Shown: piece after piece, positions 17,050-27,300 of the stretch
Layout of the letters: every line of letters begins with the position of its first letter
Numbering within the stretch: the stretch's first letter is position 1
Origin: an uncultured Granulosicoccus sp.
GTDB lineage: Bacteria > Pseudomonadota > Gammaproteobacteria > Granulosicoccales > Granulosicoccaceae
Length of the DNA: 64,000 nt
Direction: 5' to 3'
Assembly (NCBI GenBank): GCA_947492525.1
Contig: CANLNQ010000006.1
Location: 62,001-126,000, forward strand
Translations under genes and position numbers: made by a program
Notes under the pieces: model-generated
The model's input: the letters and a program-made list of their open reading frames with translations, nothing else
What the model was told of the DNA's origin: nothing
The model's database searches: none

Positions 17050-18138
17050 TCAGTTCTGCAGCATCTCGGTCCAGACGTCTTGCATGAGATCGTCCAGATC
17101 GATGTCAGGGGCCGGGTAGAGTTGTGAATTACTCAGGTATTGCGCCTGATCATCCCAACGAAGAGCCATCTTCTGTTCAGCGGAAAGATGCTCCTCTGCC
17201 AGTTTGTTCGCGGGCATGCCCCAGTAGCAGGATGATGTTGCCAGTTTGGCCTGAGCTTCCGGACTGGTGATGTATTGTACGAAGGCAAGAGCGAGTTCCT
17301 GTTTATCAGAATCTGCCATCACACCGATGGATTGCGACCAGCGCAGTCCGCCTTGCTCGGGAATGACCCAGTCCAGATCGGGCTTTTCTGCCGAAAGAAC
17401 TGCCGTTACCCATTCTCCGCCACCGACCAGAATGTCGACTTCGCCGGTAGCAAGCGCTGTCTGGGAGGAGACGACATCACCGACCAGTTTGGAGGCCGAT
17501 TTCATGGCCAACAACCTTTCTCTGATGTCCGGCATGTTTTCTTCGGTGATATCAGCGGTATCGATGCCCGCTGATAGTGCGGTCAGGCCGATCACCGGCA
17601 GGTAGTAATCATAGATGGCGATACGCCCCATGTATTTGTCTGACCAGATATTCGCCATGTCCTTCATGTCTTCCGGATCCACCTTGGTCTTGTCGAAGGA
17701 AATCGTGTTGTAGCCGTATTTCTCGGTAATGGCATAGGTCTTTCCATCCAGCGTGTTGTTGTCTGCCATGACGACTTCCGGAAAGAAGTCCGCAGTGGGC
17801 AAGGCGTCTGCCGGTATCTCTCCCAGTATTCCCTCTTCGACGGCACGAGGGACATCGATGCCGTCAATCACCAGGACATCCCAGTCCCCGGGTCTGGATT
17901 GATCGATGATGGAAAGGGCAGCGCCCGTTCCTTCGTATTCCTTCACGTTGACCTTGACGTTGTTTGCCGTCTCGAAAGGCTCCAGTAAAGCGGTGTCGGT
18001 ATGGTCGCACCATACGAGTGCATTCAACTCCTCTTGCGCTAATACAGTGCTGGCACCGGACATGGCCACCAGGCAACTGACGGACAGAGTCGTTGCAATG
18101 TATTGGACGTTGAGATTTCTTACAGCTTTCGCAGACAT
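17050..18138 (-). CDS. ABC transporter substrate-binding protein (spermidine/putrescine-type, PotD-like)
   Basis: Periplasmic binding protein of 362 residues that leads the importer operon. A signal peptide covers about residues 1-35 (VQYIATTLSVSCLVAMSGAS, cleavage near VLAQEE). The mature protein starts with LNALVWCDHTDTALLEPFE, then WDVLVIDGIDVPRAV and YGYNTISFDKTKV, in the style of PotD/PotF-family proteins. The ATG at 18138 is chosen because GGAG lies eight bases upstream and the signal peptide begins there. The longer open frame to 18354 would overlap the divergent TetR gene. Expression is probably controlled by that TetR regulator. The ligand is likely a polyamine or related amine. Confidence 0.9.
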   Translation of the reverse strand: MSAKAVRNLNVQYIATTLSVSCLVAMSGASTVLAQEELNALVWCDHTDTALLEPFETANNVKVNVKEYEGTGAALSIIDQSRPGDWDVLVIDGIDVPRAVEEGILGEIPADALPTADFFPEVVMADNNTLDGKTYAITEKYGYNTISFDKTKVDPEDMKDMANIWSDKYMGRIAIYDYYLPVIGLTALSAGIDTADITEENMPDIRERLLAMKSASKLVGDVVSSQTALATGEVDILVGGGEWVTAVLSAEKPDLDWVIPEQGGLRWSQSIGVMADSDKQELALAFVQYITSPEAQAKLATSSCYWGMPANKLAEEHLSAEQKMALRWDDQAQYLSNSQLYPAPDIDLDDLMQDVWTEMLQN

Positions 18139-18213
18139 GGCATGCACTCCAGGAAGCGGGTTGGGGCAGTACGAAACAGCTTGAGTGGGGTCGTGTTGCT
18201 GATTAGAATGAAG

Positions 18214-18232
18214 TGACTCATTTTTAAAGTCA
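18214..18232. promoter_or_regulatory. Candidate TetR operator
   Basis: TGACT and AGTCA arms with a 9-base AT-rich spacer form a 19-base palindrome in the 142-base gap between the binding-protein gene and the TetR gene. Size and place suit a TetR dimer site covering both divergent promoters. This is an inference from symmetry. Confidence 0.4.
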
Positions 18233-18280
18233 ACTACAAAAACAAGCCAAACCACTTGTTCGTAACGAGGGTATCCAGAG

Positions 18281-18898
18281 ATGACAGGGTTGCGTGAAAG
18301 ACAGAAGTTGGCACGGCGACAACGCATCCTCGACGCGGCGATGATCTTGTTCAATCGTGATGGCTATGACAAGACGCGTATTGAAGACATCGCAGAAGTT
18401 GCCGAAGTCTCGGCTGGTACGGCGTACAACTACTACCAGAGCAAAGCCGACATCCTGATCGCGGTGGTCTCCATGGAAGTGGAAGAGAGCTTTGCAGCAG
18501 GCAAAAAGCTCGTGGCTTCGCCTCCGGATTCGGTTGACGGTGCGCTTAACAAGCTCATTGCACTGTATTACGAACACTCGCTGGTCTATCTCAGCAAGGA
18601 AATGTGGCGTATGGCAATGTCGTTTTCCATACAGCGACCGGAAACGCCTTTCAGCAAGCGGTATTCCGAGCTGGACAGGTTGATCTGTCTGCAGTTCGCA
18701 TCATTGATTCTCGTGTTGCAGAAGCATGGCAAGGTTGTGAGTTCCATCGATCACGAGGCAATGGCGTGCGTCATCTTCAATCACCTGAACATGATGTTCG
18801 TCGAGTTCGTGAAAAGCGATTCGATGACGGTACAGGAACTGAAGACGACGGTCAGGGCGCAGGTGACACCCCTTGCAAAATTGATCGCTACGGGCTGA
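18281..18898 (+). CDS. TetR/AcrR family transcriptional regulator
   Basis: Repressor-type regulator of 205 residues. The N-terminal helix-turn-helix is canonical: RQRILDAAMILFNRDGYDKT, then RIEDIAEVAEVSAGTAYNYY (about 13-52). The C-terminal helical ligand-binding domain is variable, as usual. GAGG lies ten bases upstream of the ATG. It is transcribed away from the ABC importer operon and towards the copper amine oxidase gene, and sits between the two, so it probably controls amine import and perhaps the oxidase in response to the amine or its aldehyde. Confidence 0.92.
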   Translation: MTGLRERQKLARRQRILDAAMILFNRDGYDKTRIEDIAEVAEVSAGTAYNYYQSKADILIAVVSMEVEESFAAGKKLVASPPDSVDGALNKLIALYYEHSLVYLSKEMWRMAMSFSIQRPETPFSKRYSELDRLICLQFASLILVLQKHGKVVSSIDHEAMACVIFNHLNMMFVEFVKSDSMTVQELKTTVRAQVTPLAKLIATG

Positions 18899-19116
18899 GC
18901 TGGCAATTGCATTTGCTCATCGCGAGATCGGCAAAGTCTTTCCTTTCTGGAACAAGTCGCTTTCCCTGATTGATGATCCATACGTTTGTATGCTCTTATA
19001 CGCTCTGATTCATTCATGCAATGTGAGTTGCGAACAGCTTCAATCGTGGCTCGGTAAGCTCGCGCTTGCGTTGATACCAACGATACACTTTGTCGCACCA
19101 GAGGATTGAAACAGGT

Positions 19117-21096
19117 ATGAGATTTCACAAGAGCGGCCTGGCCGCGTTGCTGGGTAGTTTCCTGGTATCAGCCGCCATGGCGCATCCACTCGATGGACTC
19201 GATGGGGAAGAGTTCCGCAAGATCACTGCGATTCTCAAAGCCGCCGGGGAGGCGGATGATGAAACTCTGTATCCGGAAATTGCCTTGTTGGAACCGGCAA
19301 AAGCGGATGTACTGGCCTGGAAAGAGGGTGATTCACTCGATCGTCGAGCTACCGTCTACATGACCGATGATGGCAGCGGTTTCAGAGAAGCGATTGTCAA
19401 CCTGACGCAGGAAGAGGTCGAGACTATCGCGCCTGCAGAAGGTCAGCCCATGATCATGCTGGCCGATTTTCTCGATGCAATGGAAGGTGCGCTTGGCAAT
19501 CCGGAGATGATTGCCGGTATCGAGAAGCGAGGGCTGTCACCCGATCAATTGTTCTGCCTTCCCCTGACCGCAGGCAATTTCTTCACGGAAGAGTATGAAG
19601 GGTCGCGTCTCATGAAAGTACCCTGCTATCTGCTACCGGAAGGCTCCAATTTCTATGCAAAGCCGATTGAGGGCTTGTATGCCTTCTATGACGTGGGGAC
19701 AAAAGAGGTCATTGACGTCATCGATACAGGAGTGGTGCCGGTATCCTCTGACCCATGGGGCTACACCGAAGAGGAAATTGCAGAGCGTCAGCCATTGCGA
19801 GCCAGGACCAACCCTGTTCGCATGCAGCAGGATGGAGAGCCTAACTACACGATTGAAGGGGGCCACGTGGAATGGGATATGTGGCGCTTCAATTATCGCG
19901 TGGACAAGCGTCCCGGGCTTGTTGTATCGAACATTGATGTGAATGATCAGGGAACATGGCGCTCGGTGTTGTATCAAGCTCACTTGTCCGAGGTCTTCGT
20001 GCCTTATATGGACCCCTCGGAAGGCTGGTACTGGCGGACCTATATGGACAGTGGTGAATACGGCTTTGGTCAGTTTCTCACACCATTGACCCGCGGAATC
20101 GATTGCCCGGAATTTGCCACGTTTCTACCGGCAGCGGCTGCGGACGATCTGGGCAACCCGGTGGAAATTCCTGATGCCGTCTGTATCTTCGAACGCAATA
20201 TCGGTGATCCTGCGTGGCGACACTTCGAGATCTTTGCGCAGAGTGAAAGCGAGTTCGTGCCGGCGGAAGGTAGGCCGAATACTGAACTGGTGGTGCGCAC
20301 TGCGTCAGAGGTCGGCAATTACGATTATCTGATCGACTATCGCTTCTATCAGAATGGCGAAATCAGAATCATGATTGGTGCAACAGGGCTGGATGCGGTC
20401 AAGGGTGTGGCATCCACTTCCATGAAGGACGCTACAGCTGGCGATGATACTCGTCATGGAACGCTGATCGCGCCGAATCTGGTAGCACCCAATCACGACC
20501 ATCATTTCAACTTCCGGCTCGACTTCGATGTGGATCAGCCTGTCAATCACTTTGGCACCATGGACATTGTTCCCGCGGAAGTCGACGATGCCTCGCCGCG
20601 ACGTAGTCTGTGGACAGTTGAGCACAACATGCCCGATAGCGAAATGGATGCGCGTTACCGAATCAGCTCCATGGAGCCACGGTATTATCATTATTCCAAC
20701 CCTGAGCGCGAGGGCTATCTTGGTCATGAACCGGGCTACATGATCCACCATGGCTCGGTTGCCTATGGCCCGTACGATTTCGAGAACGATCCACCCATGA
20801 AACGCAACGGCTATATCGAGTATTCCGTCTGGAACACCGTTCATGATCCGGAGCAGCGTTATGCCGGTGGCAAGTTCGCCCTGCAGAGCGACGGCAGTGA
20901 TTCGCTGCCAAGCTGGGCAGCCGATGACGAATCACTGATGGGCAAGGACATCGTCAGCTGGTTTTCCGCCGGATTTCATCATATCCCGCGGATGGAGGAC
21001 TGGCCTGTGATGTCAACGGAATGGAAAACGGTCCACCTGATGCCGCATAATTTCTTTGCCAACAACCCGGCAATGACCTTGCGCAAGGATCAATAA
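19117..21096 (+). CDS. tynA: Primary-amine oxidase (copper amine oxidase, TPQ cofactor)
   Basis: Periplasmic enzyme of 659 residues that oxidises primary amines to aldehydes with release of ammonia and H2O2. A signal peptide (residues 1-22, ending SAAMAHP) directs export. The cofactor Tyr is Tyr402 in VGNYDYLIDY, where it becomes topaquinone. The catalytic base is probably Asp311 in YMDSGEYGFG. Copper ligands are His460 and His462 in NHDHHFNF and His644 in LMPHNFFANNP. The ATG at 19117 matches the signal peptide start. An in-frame start at 19090 adds nine residues. It is monocistronic, with a strong hairpin at its end. The symbol follows the E. coli phenylethylamine oxidase, but the preferred amine here is unknown. 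The neighbouring polyamine-type importer suggests aliphatic amines. Confidence 0.93.
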   Translation: MRFHKSGLAALLGSFLVSAAMAHPLDGLDGEEFRKITAILKAAGEADDETLYPEIALLEPAKADVLAWKEGDSLDRRATVYMTDDGSGFREAIVNLTQEEVETIAPAEGQPMIMLADFLDAMEGALGNPEMIAGIEKRGLSPDQLFCLPLTAGNFFTEEYEGSRLMKVPCYLLPEGSNFYAKPIEGLYAFYDVGTKEVIDVIDTGVVPVSSDPWGYTEEEIAERQPLRARTNPVRMQQDGEPNYTIEGGHVEWDMWRFNYRVDKRPGLVVSNIDVNDQGTWRSVLYQAHLSEVFVPYMDPSEGWYWRTYMDSGEYGFGQFLTPLTRGIDCPEFATFLPAAAADDLGNPVEIPDAVCIFERNIGDPAWRHFEIFAQSESEFVPAEGRPNTELVVRTASEVGNYDYLIDYRFYQNGEIRIMIGATGLDAVKGVASTSMKDATAGDDTRHGTLIAPNLVAPNHDHHFNFRLDFDVDQPVNHFGTMDIVPAEVDDASPRRSLWTVEHNMPDSEMDARYRISSMEPRYYHYSNPEREGYLGHEPGYMIHHGSVAYGPYDFENDPPMKRNGYIEYSVWNTVHDPEQRYAGGKFALQSDGSDSLPSWAADDESLMGKDIVSWFSAGFHHIPRMEDWPVMSTEWKTVHLMPHNFFANNPAMTLRKDQ

Positions 21097-21116
21097 ATAG
21101 GCGTAATTCTTTAGGA

Positions 21117-21148
21117 GCGGGTCGCTCGAATCATTCACAGCGACCCGC
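21117..21148. terminator. Terminator of the amine oxidase gene
   Basis: GCGGGTCGCT and AGCGACCCGC form a perfect 10-base stem with a 12-base loop, 20 bases after the amine oxidase stop codon. No T tract follows. Confidence 0.7.
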
Positions 21149-21319
21149 AGTCGGTTCTTCACACGATGCAGTCGCGATAGGTTTGCGTGGTAACCGTTTT
21201 CCGAGAAGCGGGGCGTGCGTGGTACCAGCTTTGATGAGTCCGGCAATGGCAAACACATCATTACGGGGTTCTCGACTATCAGTCTGATGGCTGCAAGCGA
21301 TGGTCCTCGCTTGCGATTT

Positions 21320-22984
21320 TCAGACCTTTTGCCGAGTTATGTCACTGGCTGCCGTCTCGTCGCATGAAACGCTTGCCTTCAAAGATTCCAGCTCGGTGCA
21401 GATCTGTTGCAGCAAGGGCATTTGCTGATTCTCGCGCACCCGATTGATCGCGTGGCGTAGCGACAGGCGATAATCTTGCTGTTGTCTCATCCGCATTACC
21501 ACAGAGCGACGGAACCAGTTCATCGCCGATGCTGAATCTTCGGTTCTGGCGGCAAGTTGCACCATGGCCTTGATAAGCTTTTCCTGTTCCGGTGATGCCG
21601 CCAGTGCTTTCATGCAAGCCTCTTTGGCATCCTGGTATCGACCTTCTGCCTGCAATAGCTCGACAAGCAGCAGGTTCAGTGCTTCGTGAGCGGGTTGTCG
21701 TGACAGACCTCGCTGCACTGTCGCCAATGCATTTTGTGGGTCACCAAGTTCATTCTGTACCCGCGCCAGATACAAGATATAGCTCACATTGTCTGGTACA
21801 AGATCGATGAGCGATTGCAGATAGCTTTCAGACTTTCGATACTGTCGTCCGTCTCGGGCCAGCAGGGCAAGGTGCAATAGTGCGGATTTGTTGCGAGGAG
21901 CCAGCTGCTGTGCCTTGATGAAACAGGCTTCGGCATCTGACGGGTGCCCAGCGTTCTTGTGTTGCTTGCCCCAATGAAGCAGTTGCTTTACGTCATCGCT
22001 GTGATCGGCCAGACCGGTGTCTGATGCGTTTTCCGCGCCGACCTTGTCAGCTGATTCAGTCTGCACCGAATCGAGTGTGTCTGCCACCTTCTTGATGCGC
22101 AAACCATCGCACAGGATTTCCATGTTCTGCAGTGTAGGCAACAGTGCCTCTGGGTTCGGTTCATTTCGGTGCGGCTGACTCTGCGCGGGTTGGGATTCGG
22201 GTTCGGCCTCTGTACTGCTCAGCTCGTTCAGGGTTGCCAGGGTCGCGTCAAGCTCGCTTTGCAAGGCGAGGTCAATCGGCTCTGCGATGCCGGGAATGCT
22301 GCTGTCGCTGAGGCGAATGCCGCTGTTGCAGTTCTCATCCAGTGTCATGCCCAGTTTTCGATTTAGAAGTTGTGGCAGGTTCAGTCCGTTGAGCAGGGAA
22401 CCATGGGAGACGAGCAGCGTTGTTTCTCGATGCCGTTTCACGTAGTCGATGATGGCCCTGTTGTAGTCGAGCCAGAGGCGCAGAGCCAGTTCCGGTTGCT
22501 GCCAGAAGAACAGTGCGTCTGCATGCCGTTCCGGATGGAATGTCAGATTCTGTGCCTGCCGGGATCGCAAGGAGTGGTAGCAGGCAGCATAGTGTCGAAA
22601 GACAAAGACCGCTGCAGGTCGGTCGAGCAATCTGTGCCACCACGACAGAAAAAGGCTACTCCTGGGATCCTTGAATCCCATGGACCTGTCCGCCGGAAAT
22701 TTTTGCAGGATGTCTCGAGCCTGCTCGTCGAAGCCCTGTACGTTGTCGGAGAGTCCCGGCCCGGGGGTGTACCAGTCTCGGTGATTGGCTGCCAACATCC
22801 TCTTGTGCAGTTCGACGATATCGCGATCCTCGAAGTGACCATCAGGATTCGATGGGTTGGCGCCCATCAAGGTACCGCCGAGTTCCAGGCCAGCGTGGTG
22901 TAGATACTGTGTAGTCAGTGAGGTTCCACTGCGGTGGAAACCGCCAATGATGATCTGATACGGCGTCTGGGATTTGGTGCTCAT
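21320..22984 (-). CDS. Sulfotransferase family protein with TPR C-terminus
   Basis: Protein of 554 residues in two halves. The N-terminal half (about 1-250) is a sulfotransferase fold: the 5'-phosphosulfate loop GGFHRSGTS (14-22) near the start, MGFKDPRSSLFLSWW, and a VFVFRHYAACYHSLRSRQ strand-helix that would bind the PAPS 3'-phosphate. After a Ser/Glu/Gln-rich linker, the C-terminal half (about 320-520) is a run of tetratricopeptide-like helices (AEACFIKAQQLAPRNKSALL, NALATVQRGLSRQPAHEALN). Such fusions usually modify glycans or proteins. The ATG at 22984 places the PAPS loop at the usual distance from the start, though AGAGGA abuts it closely. An ATG at 23053 would add 23 residues. It diverges from a glycosyltransferase-like gene. 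Confidence 0.85.
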   Translation of the reverse strand: MSTKSQTPYQIIIGGFHRSGTSLTTQYLHHAGLELGGTLMGANPSNPDGHFEDRDIVELHKRMLAANHRDWYTPGPGLSDNVQGFDEQARDILQKFPADRSMGFKDPRSSLFLSWWHRLLDRPAAVFVFRHYAACYHSLRSRQAQNLTFHPERHADALFFWQQPELALRLWLDYNRAIIDYVKRHRETTLLVSHGSLLNGLNLPQLLNRKLGMTLDENCNSGIRLSDSSIPGIAEPIDLALQSELDATLATLNELSSTEAEPESQPAQSQPHRNEPNPEALLPTLQNMEILCDGLRIKKVADTLDSVQTESADKVGAENASDTGLADHSDDVKQLLHWGKQHKNAGHPSDAEACFIKAQQLAPRNKSALLHLALLARDGRQYRKSESYLQSLIDLVPDNVSYILYLARVQNELGDPQNALATVQRGLSRQPAHEALNLLLVELLQAEGRYQDAKEACMKALAASPEQEKLIKAMVQLAARTEDSASAMNWFRRSVVMRMRQQQDYRLSLRHAINRVRENQQMPLLQQICTELESLKASVSCDETAASDITRQKV

Positions 22985-23074
22985 TCCTCTGAGTAGGAAA
23001 TACCGTGCCAGTATGCTGAATGCCCACCGGGCAGAGAAATTGCACGACGGCATCAGGAATCATCAGACACCGAC

Positions 23075-23782
23075 ATGTTAATCACATCCTGCTATTTCGG
23101 TACGAAACCCAGTGGCATCTATCCAGCACCGATGCCCCGAAACTGCGTCTTTTTCTCCAACAATCCGGACATGCAGGCCGAGGCCGTGGCTAACGGCTGG
23201 ATCTTCATCCACACTCCCCAGCTGCCTCTATCATCGAACAAGTTGATCGGTTCCCTGCAATCTAAATACGTGAAGTTTCTGCAATATCTCGGTGATTATC
23301 CGGATCTCGATGCCAGCGGCGGTGTTCTGTATTTCGATCACAAGTTCGAGGTTACCAACCAGCATCTGAACGCGATGCTCGATGGCAGCGACAGAGCCAT
23401 CGTGATTCGCAATACACCAAAACTCAAGCCAACCATTGGTCATGAAGTAGAAGCGGCGATGCGGCAAGAGCGGTACCAGTACGCGATGCCGGAAACGCTC
23501 GAATGGGTTGAGCGTCGTGTCGCAACAGGTGAATACAGCGAGACGGTCAGGATAGTGAATACCGGACTGATTCTGTACAGGAATCCGGAACTGGCGCGTG
23601 CCTTGACGGACCAAATCTACCAGACCTGCTGGCAACTGGCGCAACCGGAATGTCAGATCGTCTGGGCCGTGCTGAGTCAGAAATTTCAGCACATGATTGG
23701 TCGTCTGGATTGGGAGCAGGTTACTCCTGTCTGGAAGGAACGTGCGCCGTTCAGCGAACGCATGGAACGATTGGCCAGTTGA
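23075..23782 (+). CDS. Putative glycosyltransferase-like protein
   Basis: Protein of 235 residues without signal peptide or membrane helix. I recognise no named family with confidence. Several features resemble small retaining glycosyltransferases and the DUF616/TOD1-type enzymes: MLITSCYFGTK at the very N-terminus, NGWIFIHTPQLPL, a buried acidic strand GGVLYFDHKFEV (a possible metal-binding Asp), and IVNTGLILYRNPELARAL near the end. It diverges from the sulfotransferase gene with about 90 bases between starts. A joint role in decorating a glycan is plausible but unproven. A short non-enzymatic role cannot be excluded. Confidence 0.6.
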   Translation: MLITSCYFGTKPSGIYPAPMPRNCVFFSNNPDMQAEAVANGWIFIHTPQLPLSSNKLIGSLQSKYVKFLQYLGDYPDLDASGGVLYFDHKFEVTNQHLNAMLDGSDRAIVIRNTPKLKPTIGHEVEAAMRQERYQYAMPETLEWVERRVATGEYSETVRIVNTGLILYRNPELARALTDQIYQTCWQLAQPECQIVWAVLSQKFQHMIGRLDWEQVTPVWKERAPFSERMERLAS

Positions 23783-24395
23783 TCCCGATATCGAAGTCGG
23801 CATATTTCTTCAGCGCTCGGTATCGAGAGCGTTGACAGCTGCATCAGGGTGCTGAACCTGCGATCACGTGGAGTCTGGGACAATGAGTGATCAAGGCGCA
23901 CGATCGACTTTCATTCGAGTGATCACGGACCATTTCACTAGACGGCTTCCGAGCGCACCTGTTCTCTGCAATTCCAGACGAGTCGGGTGAAGGCCGCGAG
24001 ATATAATCCGGCCTGATCCACCCCCGATATCATCAAAGCGAGTCTTTGCCCAGTTTGCTAGACTTCGCAGGATACTCGGACCATGTCGCGATGCTTGGTC
24101 TGGCCGAGAACCGCATGAAATCAGGGGGCGGATGGGTATGGCGTACTTTGTTGTAGCGTTGTTCTACACGCAGTACAACTCCCGACGGCCTCGAGCCGCC
24201 GCGGTCAAGCCTGCCACTCCAGGTCGTGTAACGTCCTCTGGAATCGGGCCCTTCGTCGAATCGGGTGATCAAACTGAGGGCCGCACATTCGCGTCAATGG
24301 CTTGTCAGTTCAGGTTCTATTCACCACAAGGTGTGAAATGATCGACATGTGGATGAACTGATGGGTGTGAATCTGCATGAGTCCCCGATAATGTC
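23783..24395. other. Intergenic region without supported gene
   Basis: 613 bases between the glycosyltransferase-like gene and the hybrid kinase gene. Short open frames exist on both strands (up to 79 codons), but none has a ribosome binding site, a known motif or a plausible protein composition. No RNA gene, transposon end or strong hairpin was seen. It presumably contains the kinase promoter. Confidence 0.5.
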
Positions 24396-27300
24396 ATGAC
24401 TCGAACTATCGTTACGCTGAAAGACCTCCACTATCAGCAAGTCGCTTTGTTTCCACACGATACTCCCTGGGAACTGGCGGAGCGCAGATTGAATGCAGAT
24501 TGTCTTGACAAGGCAATCATAGTTCGCGAAGAGAATGTCCTGGGCGTGCTGACACCGCGGGATCGGCTACGAGCAGTTCAGCAGAAGAAGGCACCGACTT
24601 CGCCGGTAGAAGCACTACTGACCCGGACACCTGTTGCTCTGGACCACAACCTGTCCATCAGCGATGCCTGTAGCCGCGCCGGACAGGGTGGTGATGGGGA
24701 CCTGATTGTTGTCGATGATCTGGGCAGGCCGCTGGGCTTGCTGGATGACCTGCAATTGTTACAGCAAACCAGATCTCCGAATGACGATCCGGAGACGACG
24801 ATGGAGCGGCTGACATCCAGTCCTCATGCCGTTGAAGTGCTTCCACGCCACGCCGACGTTGTTTCCACAAAGGACTCGATACTGTCCACTATCGGCAATC
24901 GGTGGCGTGCGGCCGATCTGGTTGGCGACGTATCAGATCAATCGGATATCGACACGCAATTCCGCACGCGAAAGCGCCAGGCAGATCTGTTGAGCCGCTT
25001 CGCAACCACACTGATCAATCTGCCTGCGGACAGCAGCGATGCAGCCGTGAATCATGCCCTGATGCAGATGGGTGAACTGGCTCAGGTCGATCGGGCCTAT
25101 ATCTTCCGCTATGACTTCGAGGCCAATACCGGTACCAACACGCACGAGTGGTGTGCTGCGGGTATCAAGCCGCAAATCGGGAATCTGCAGCAGATTCCCC
25201 TTACTCATTTCACTGACTGGGTTGAGGCGCATCGCCGGGAAGAGAGTCTGATTGTCAAGGACACTGAAGCATTACCCGCTGGCGCCTTGAAAGACCTGCT
25301 AAGTCCGCAATTCATCAAGAGCCTGGTAAGCCTGCCTATCATTGGCCGTGATGGTTGCATCGGTTTCCTCGGTTTCGACTCGGTTCGATCAAGACGTGAA
25401 TACGGGCCCGAGGAGCTTGACATACTGGCGTTGTTTGCCAGGACACTGGCCAATTATCAAGAGCGTGTGAACGCCGAGCAGAAGTTGGCCAACAGTGAAG
25501 CGAATTTTCACGCGTTCTTCGATCAGACTCAGGATCTGTTGTTTGTCTTGTCTCATGACGGTGATATCGTTCAATTCAATGCGCAGGTAGAACGTCGACT
25601 CGGCTTTGATCCGGATGAGCTGTACGGCAAGTCCATACTGCTGCTGCATGCTCCCGAATGTCGTGAGGACGTTGCCTGGACGATCAAGGCCATGGCCGAG
25701 AGCAGTCTCGACCATCACGCCATTCCCATGCAGACACGCACCGGGCAACGAGTTCCAGTGGAAACTCAAGTCGTGGCCGGGCAGTGGAATGCAATACCAG
25801 CGCTCTTCATGGTCTGTCGGGATGTATCGGATATATCTGCCTCCGAAGAGAAATTTTCGAAGGCCTTTCATCTCAGCCCGATGCCGATGTTCATCGCGGA
25901 TCTGCAACGTGAAATCTTTCTGGAACTCAACGAAGCCTTCGGCCAGGTGACCGGCCACGATAGCCAGGCCACTGTTGGTCGCGAGATTGCTTCACTGGGC
26001 TTGTTCGAGGATCCTGAACAATGGGGAGTCATCACCCACTCCTTGCAGCAGCTGGGCCAGGTGGAGAACATAGAAACCCCGATGCGAACCCGTCATGGAG
26101 ATAGCGTGTCCGGTCTTTTCAATGCCGCTGTTCTGGAGTTGCAGGGCCGCCAGGTGATGATTTCCCAGGTGTTGGATATCACGGCACGCAAGGTTGCCGA
26201 GGAGGCACTGGATAACGAGAGGATACAACTGCGCTCCCTGATCAACTCTCAGCCGAACCTAGTCTGGCTCAAGGATCCTGATGGTATCTACCTGATGTGC
26301 AACGCCATGTTCGAATCGCTGTTCGGCATGCCGGAATCCGAGATTCTGGGCAAGACGGATCAGGATTTCGTGAACAAGGATCTGGCCGCTTTCTTTCGTG
26401 AACATGATCAAAAGGCCATGAGGGCGGGAAAGACGTGTGTCAACGAAGAGCATCTGACTTTCTCCGCGACCGGATACAAGGGCATCTTCGAAACCACCAA
26501 GACGCCTATCTTCAATGCCAATGACAAGTTGATTGGGGTACTGGGTGTTGCCAGGGATATCACGGACGCTCGTCATGCGGAAGAGAATCGCCGGCGTATC
26601 GAGCGTGAGCTGCATCAGGCGCAGAAGATGGAAGCGCTGGGTCAACTCAGTGGCGGGGTTGCGCATGAATTCAACAACATGCTGGCGATCATTCTGGGTT
26701 ACAAGGACTTGCTGCAGGATCGCCTGGGGCCAGAGGCGGATCCTTCACTGCATGCCTGGCTGGATCATATCGATGTAGCTGGGGTGAGAGCGAAGGAGCT
26801 GGTGCTTCAGCTGCTGAGCTTCAGCCGGCCAAGTGAAACACAAACCAGGCGTATGAGTCTGGAAGCGGGTGTCCGCAATGCGATTGTGCTCAGTCAGAGC
26901 AGTCTCCCGAGTAGTATCGAAATCGATTATCGATCGGCGTCCTTTCTGCCTGACGTACAGCTCGACGCAGGTGAGCTGCAACAGGTGCTGACCAATCTCC
27001 TGGTCAACGCTCGCGACGCGATGAACGGTCAGGGGCGAATCGAGGTGAGCTTGCAGCTCACGCGGCTTTCCAGGTGCGAGTGCCAGGTTTGCCATTCTCT
27101 GGTTGAGGGTGAATGGGTGGAACTGTGTATCTCGGACAATGGATCGGGAATCGAACGGGATCTTCTGTCCCGCATTTTCGAGCCGTTCTATACCACCAAA
27201 TCGGTTGGCAAGGGTACAGGTCTCGGGCTGTCCATGGTCAGTAGTGCGGTAGAACACAATGGGGGGCATATCCTGCTGGAAACCGGCGCCGGACAAGGCA

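Noticed and set aside
24033-24272. Small minus-strand gene in the 23.8-24.4 kb gap
   Set aside because: 79 codons without ribosome binding site, family match or plausible composition.
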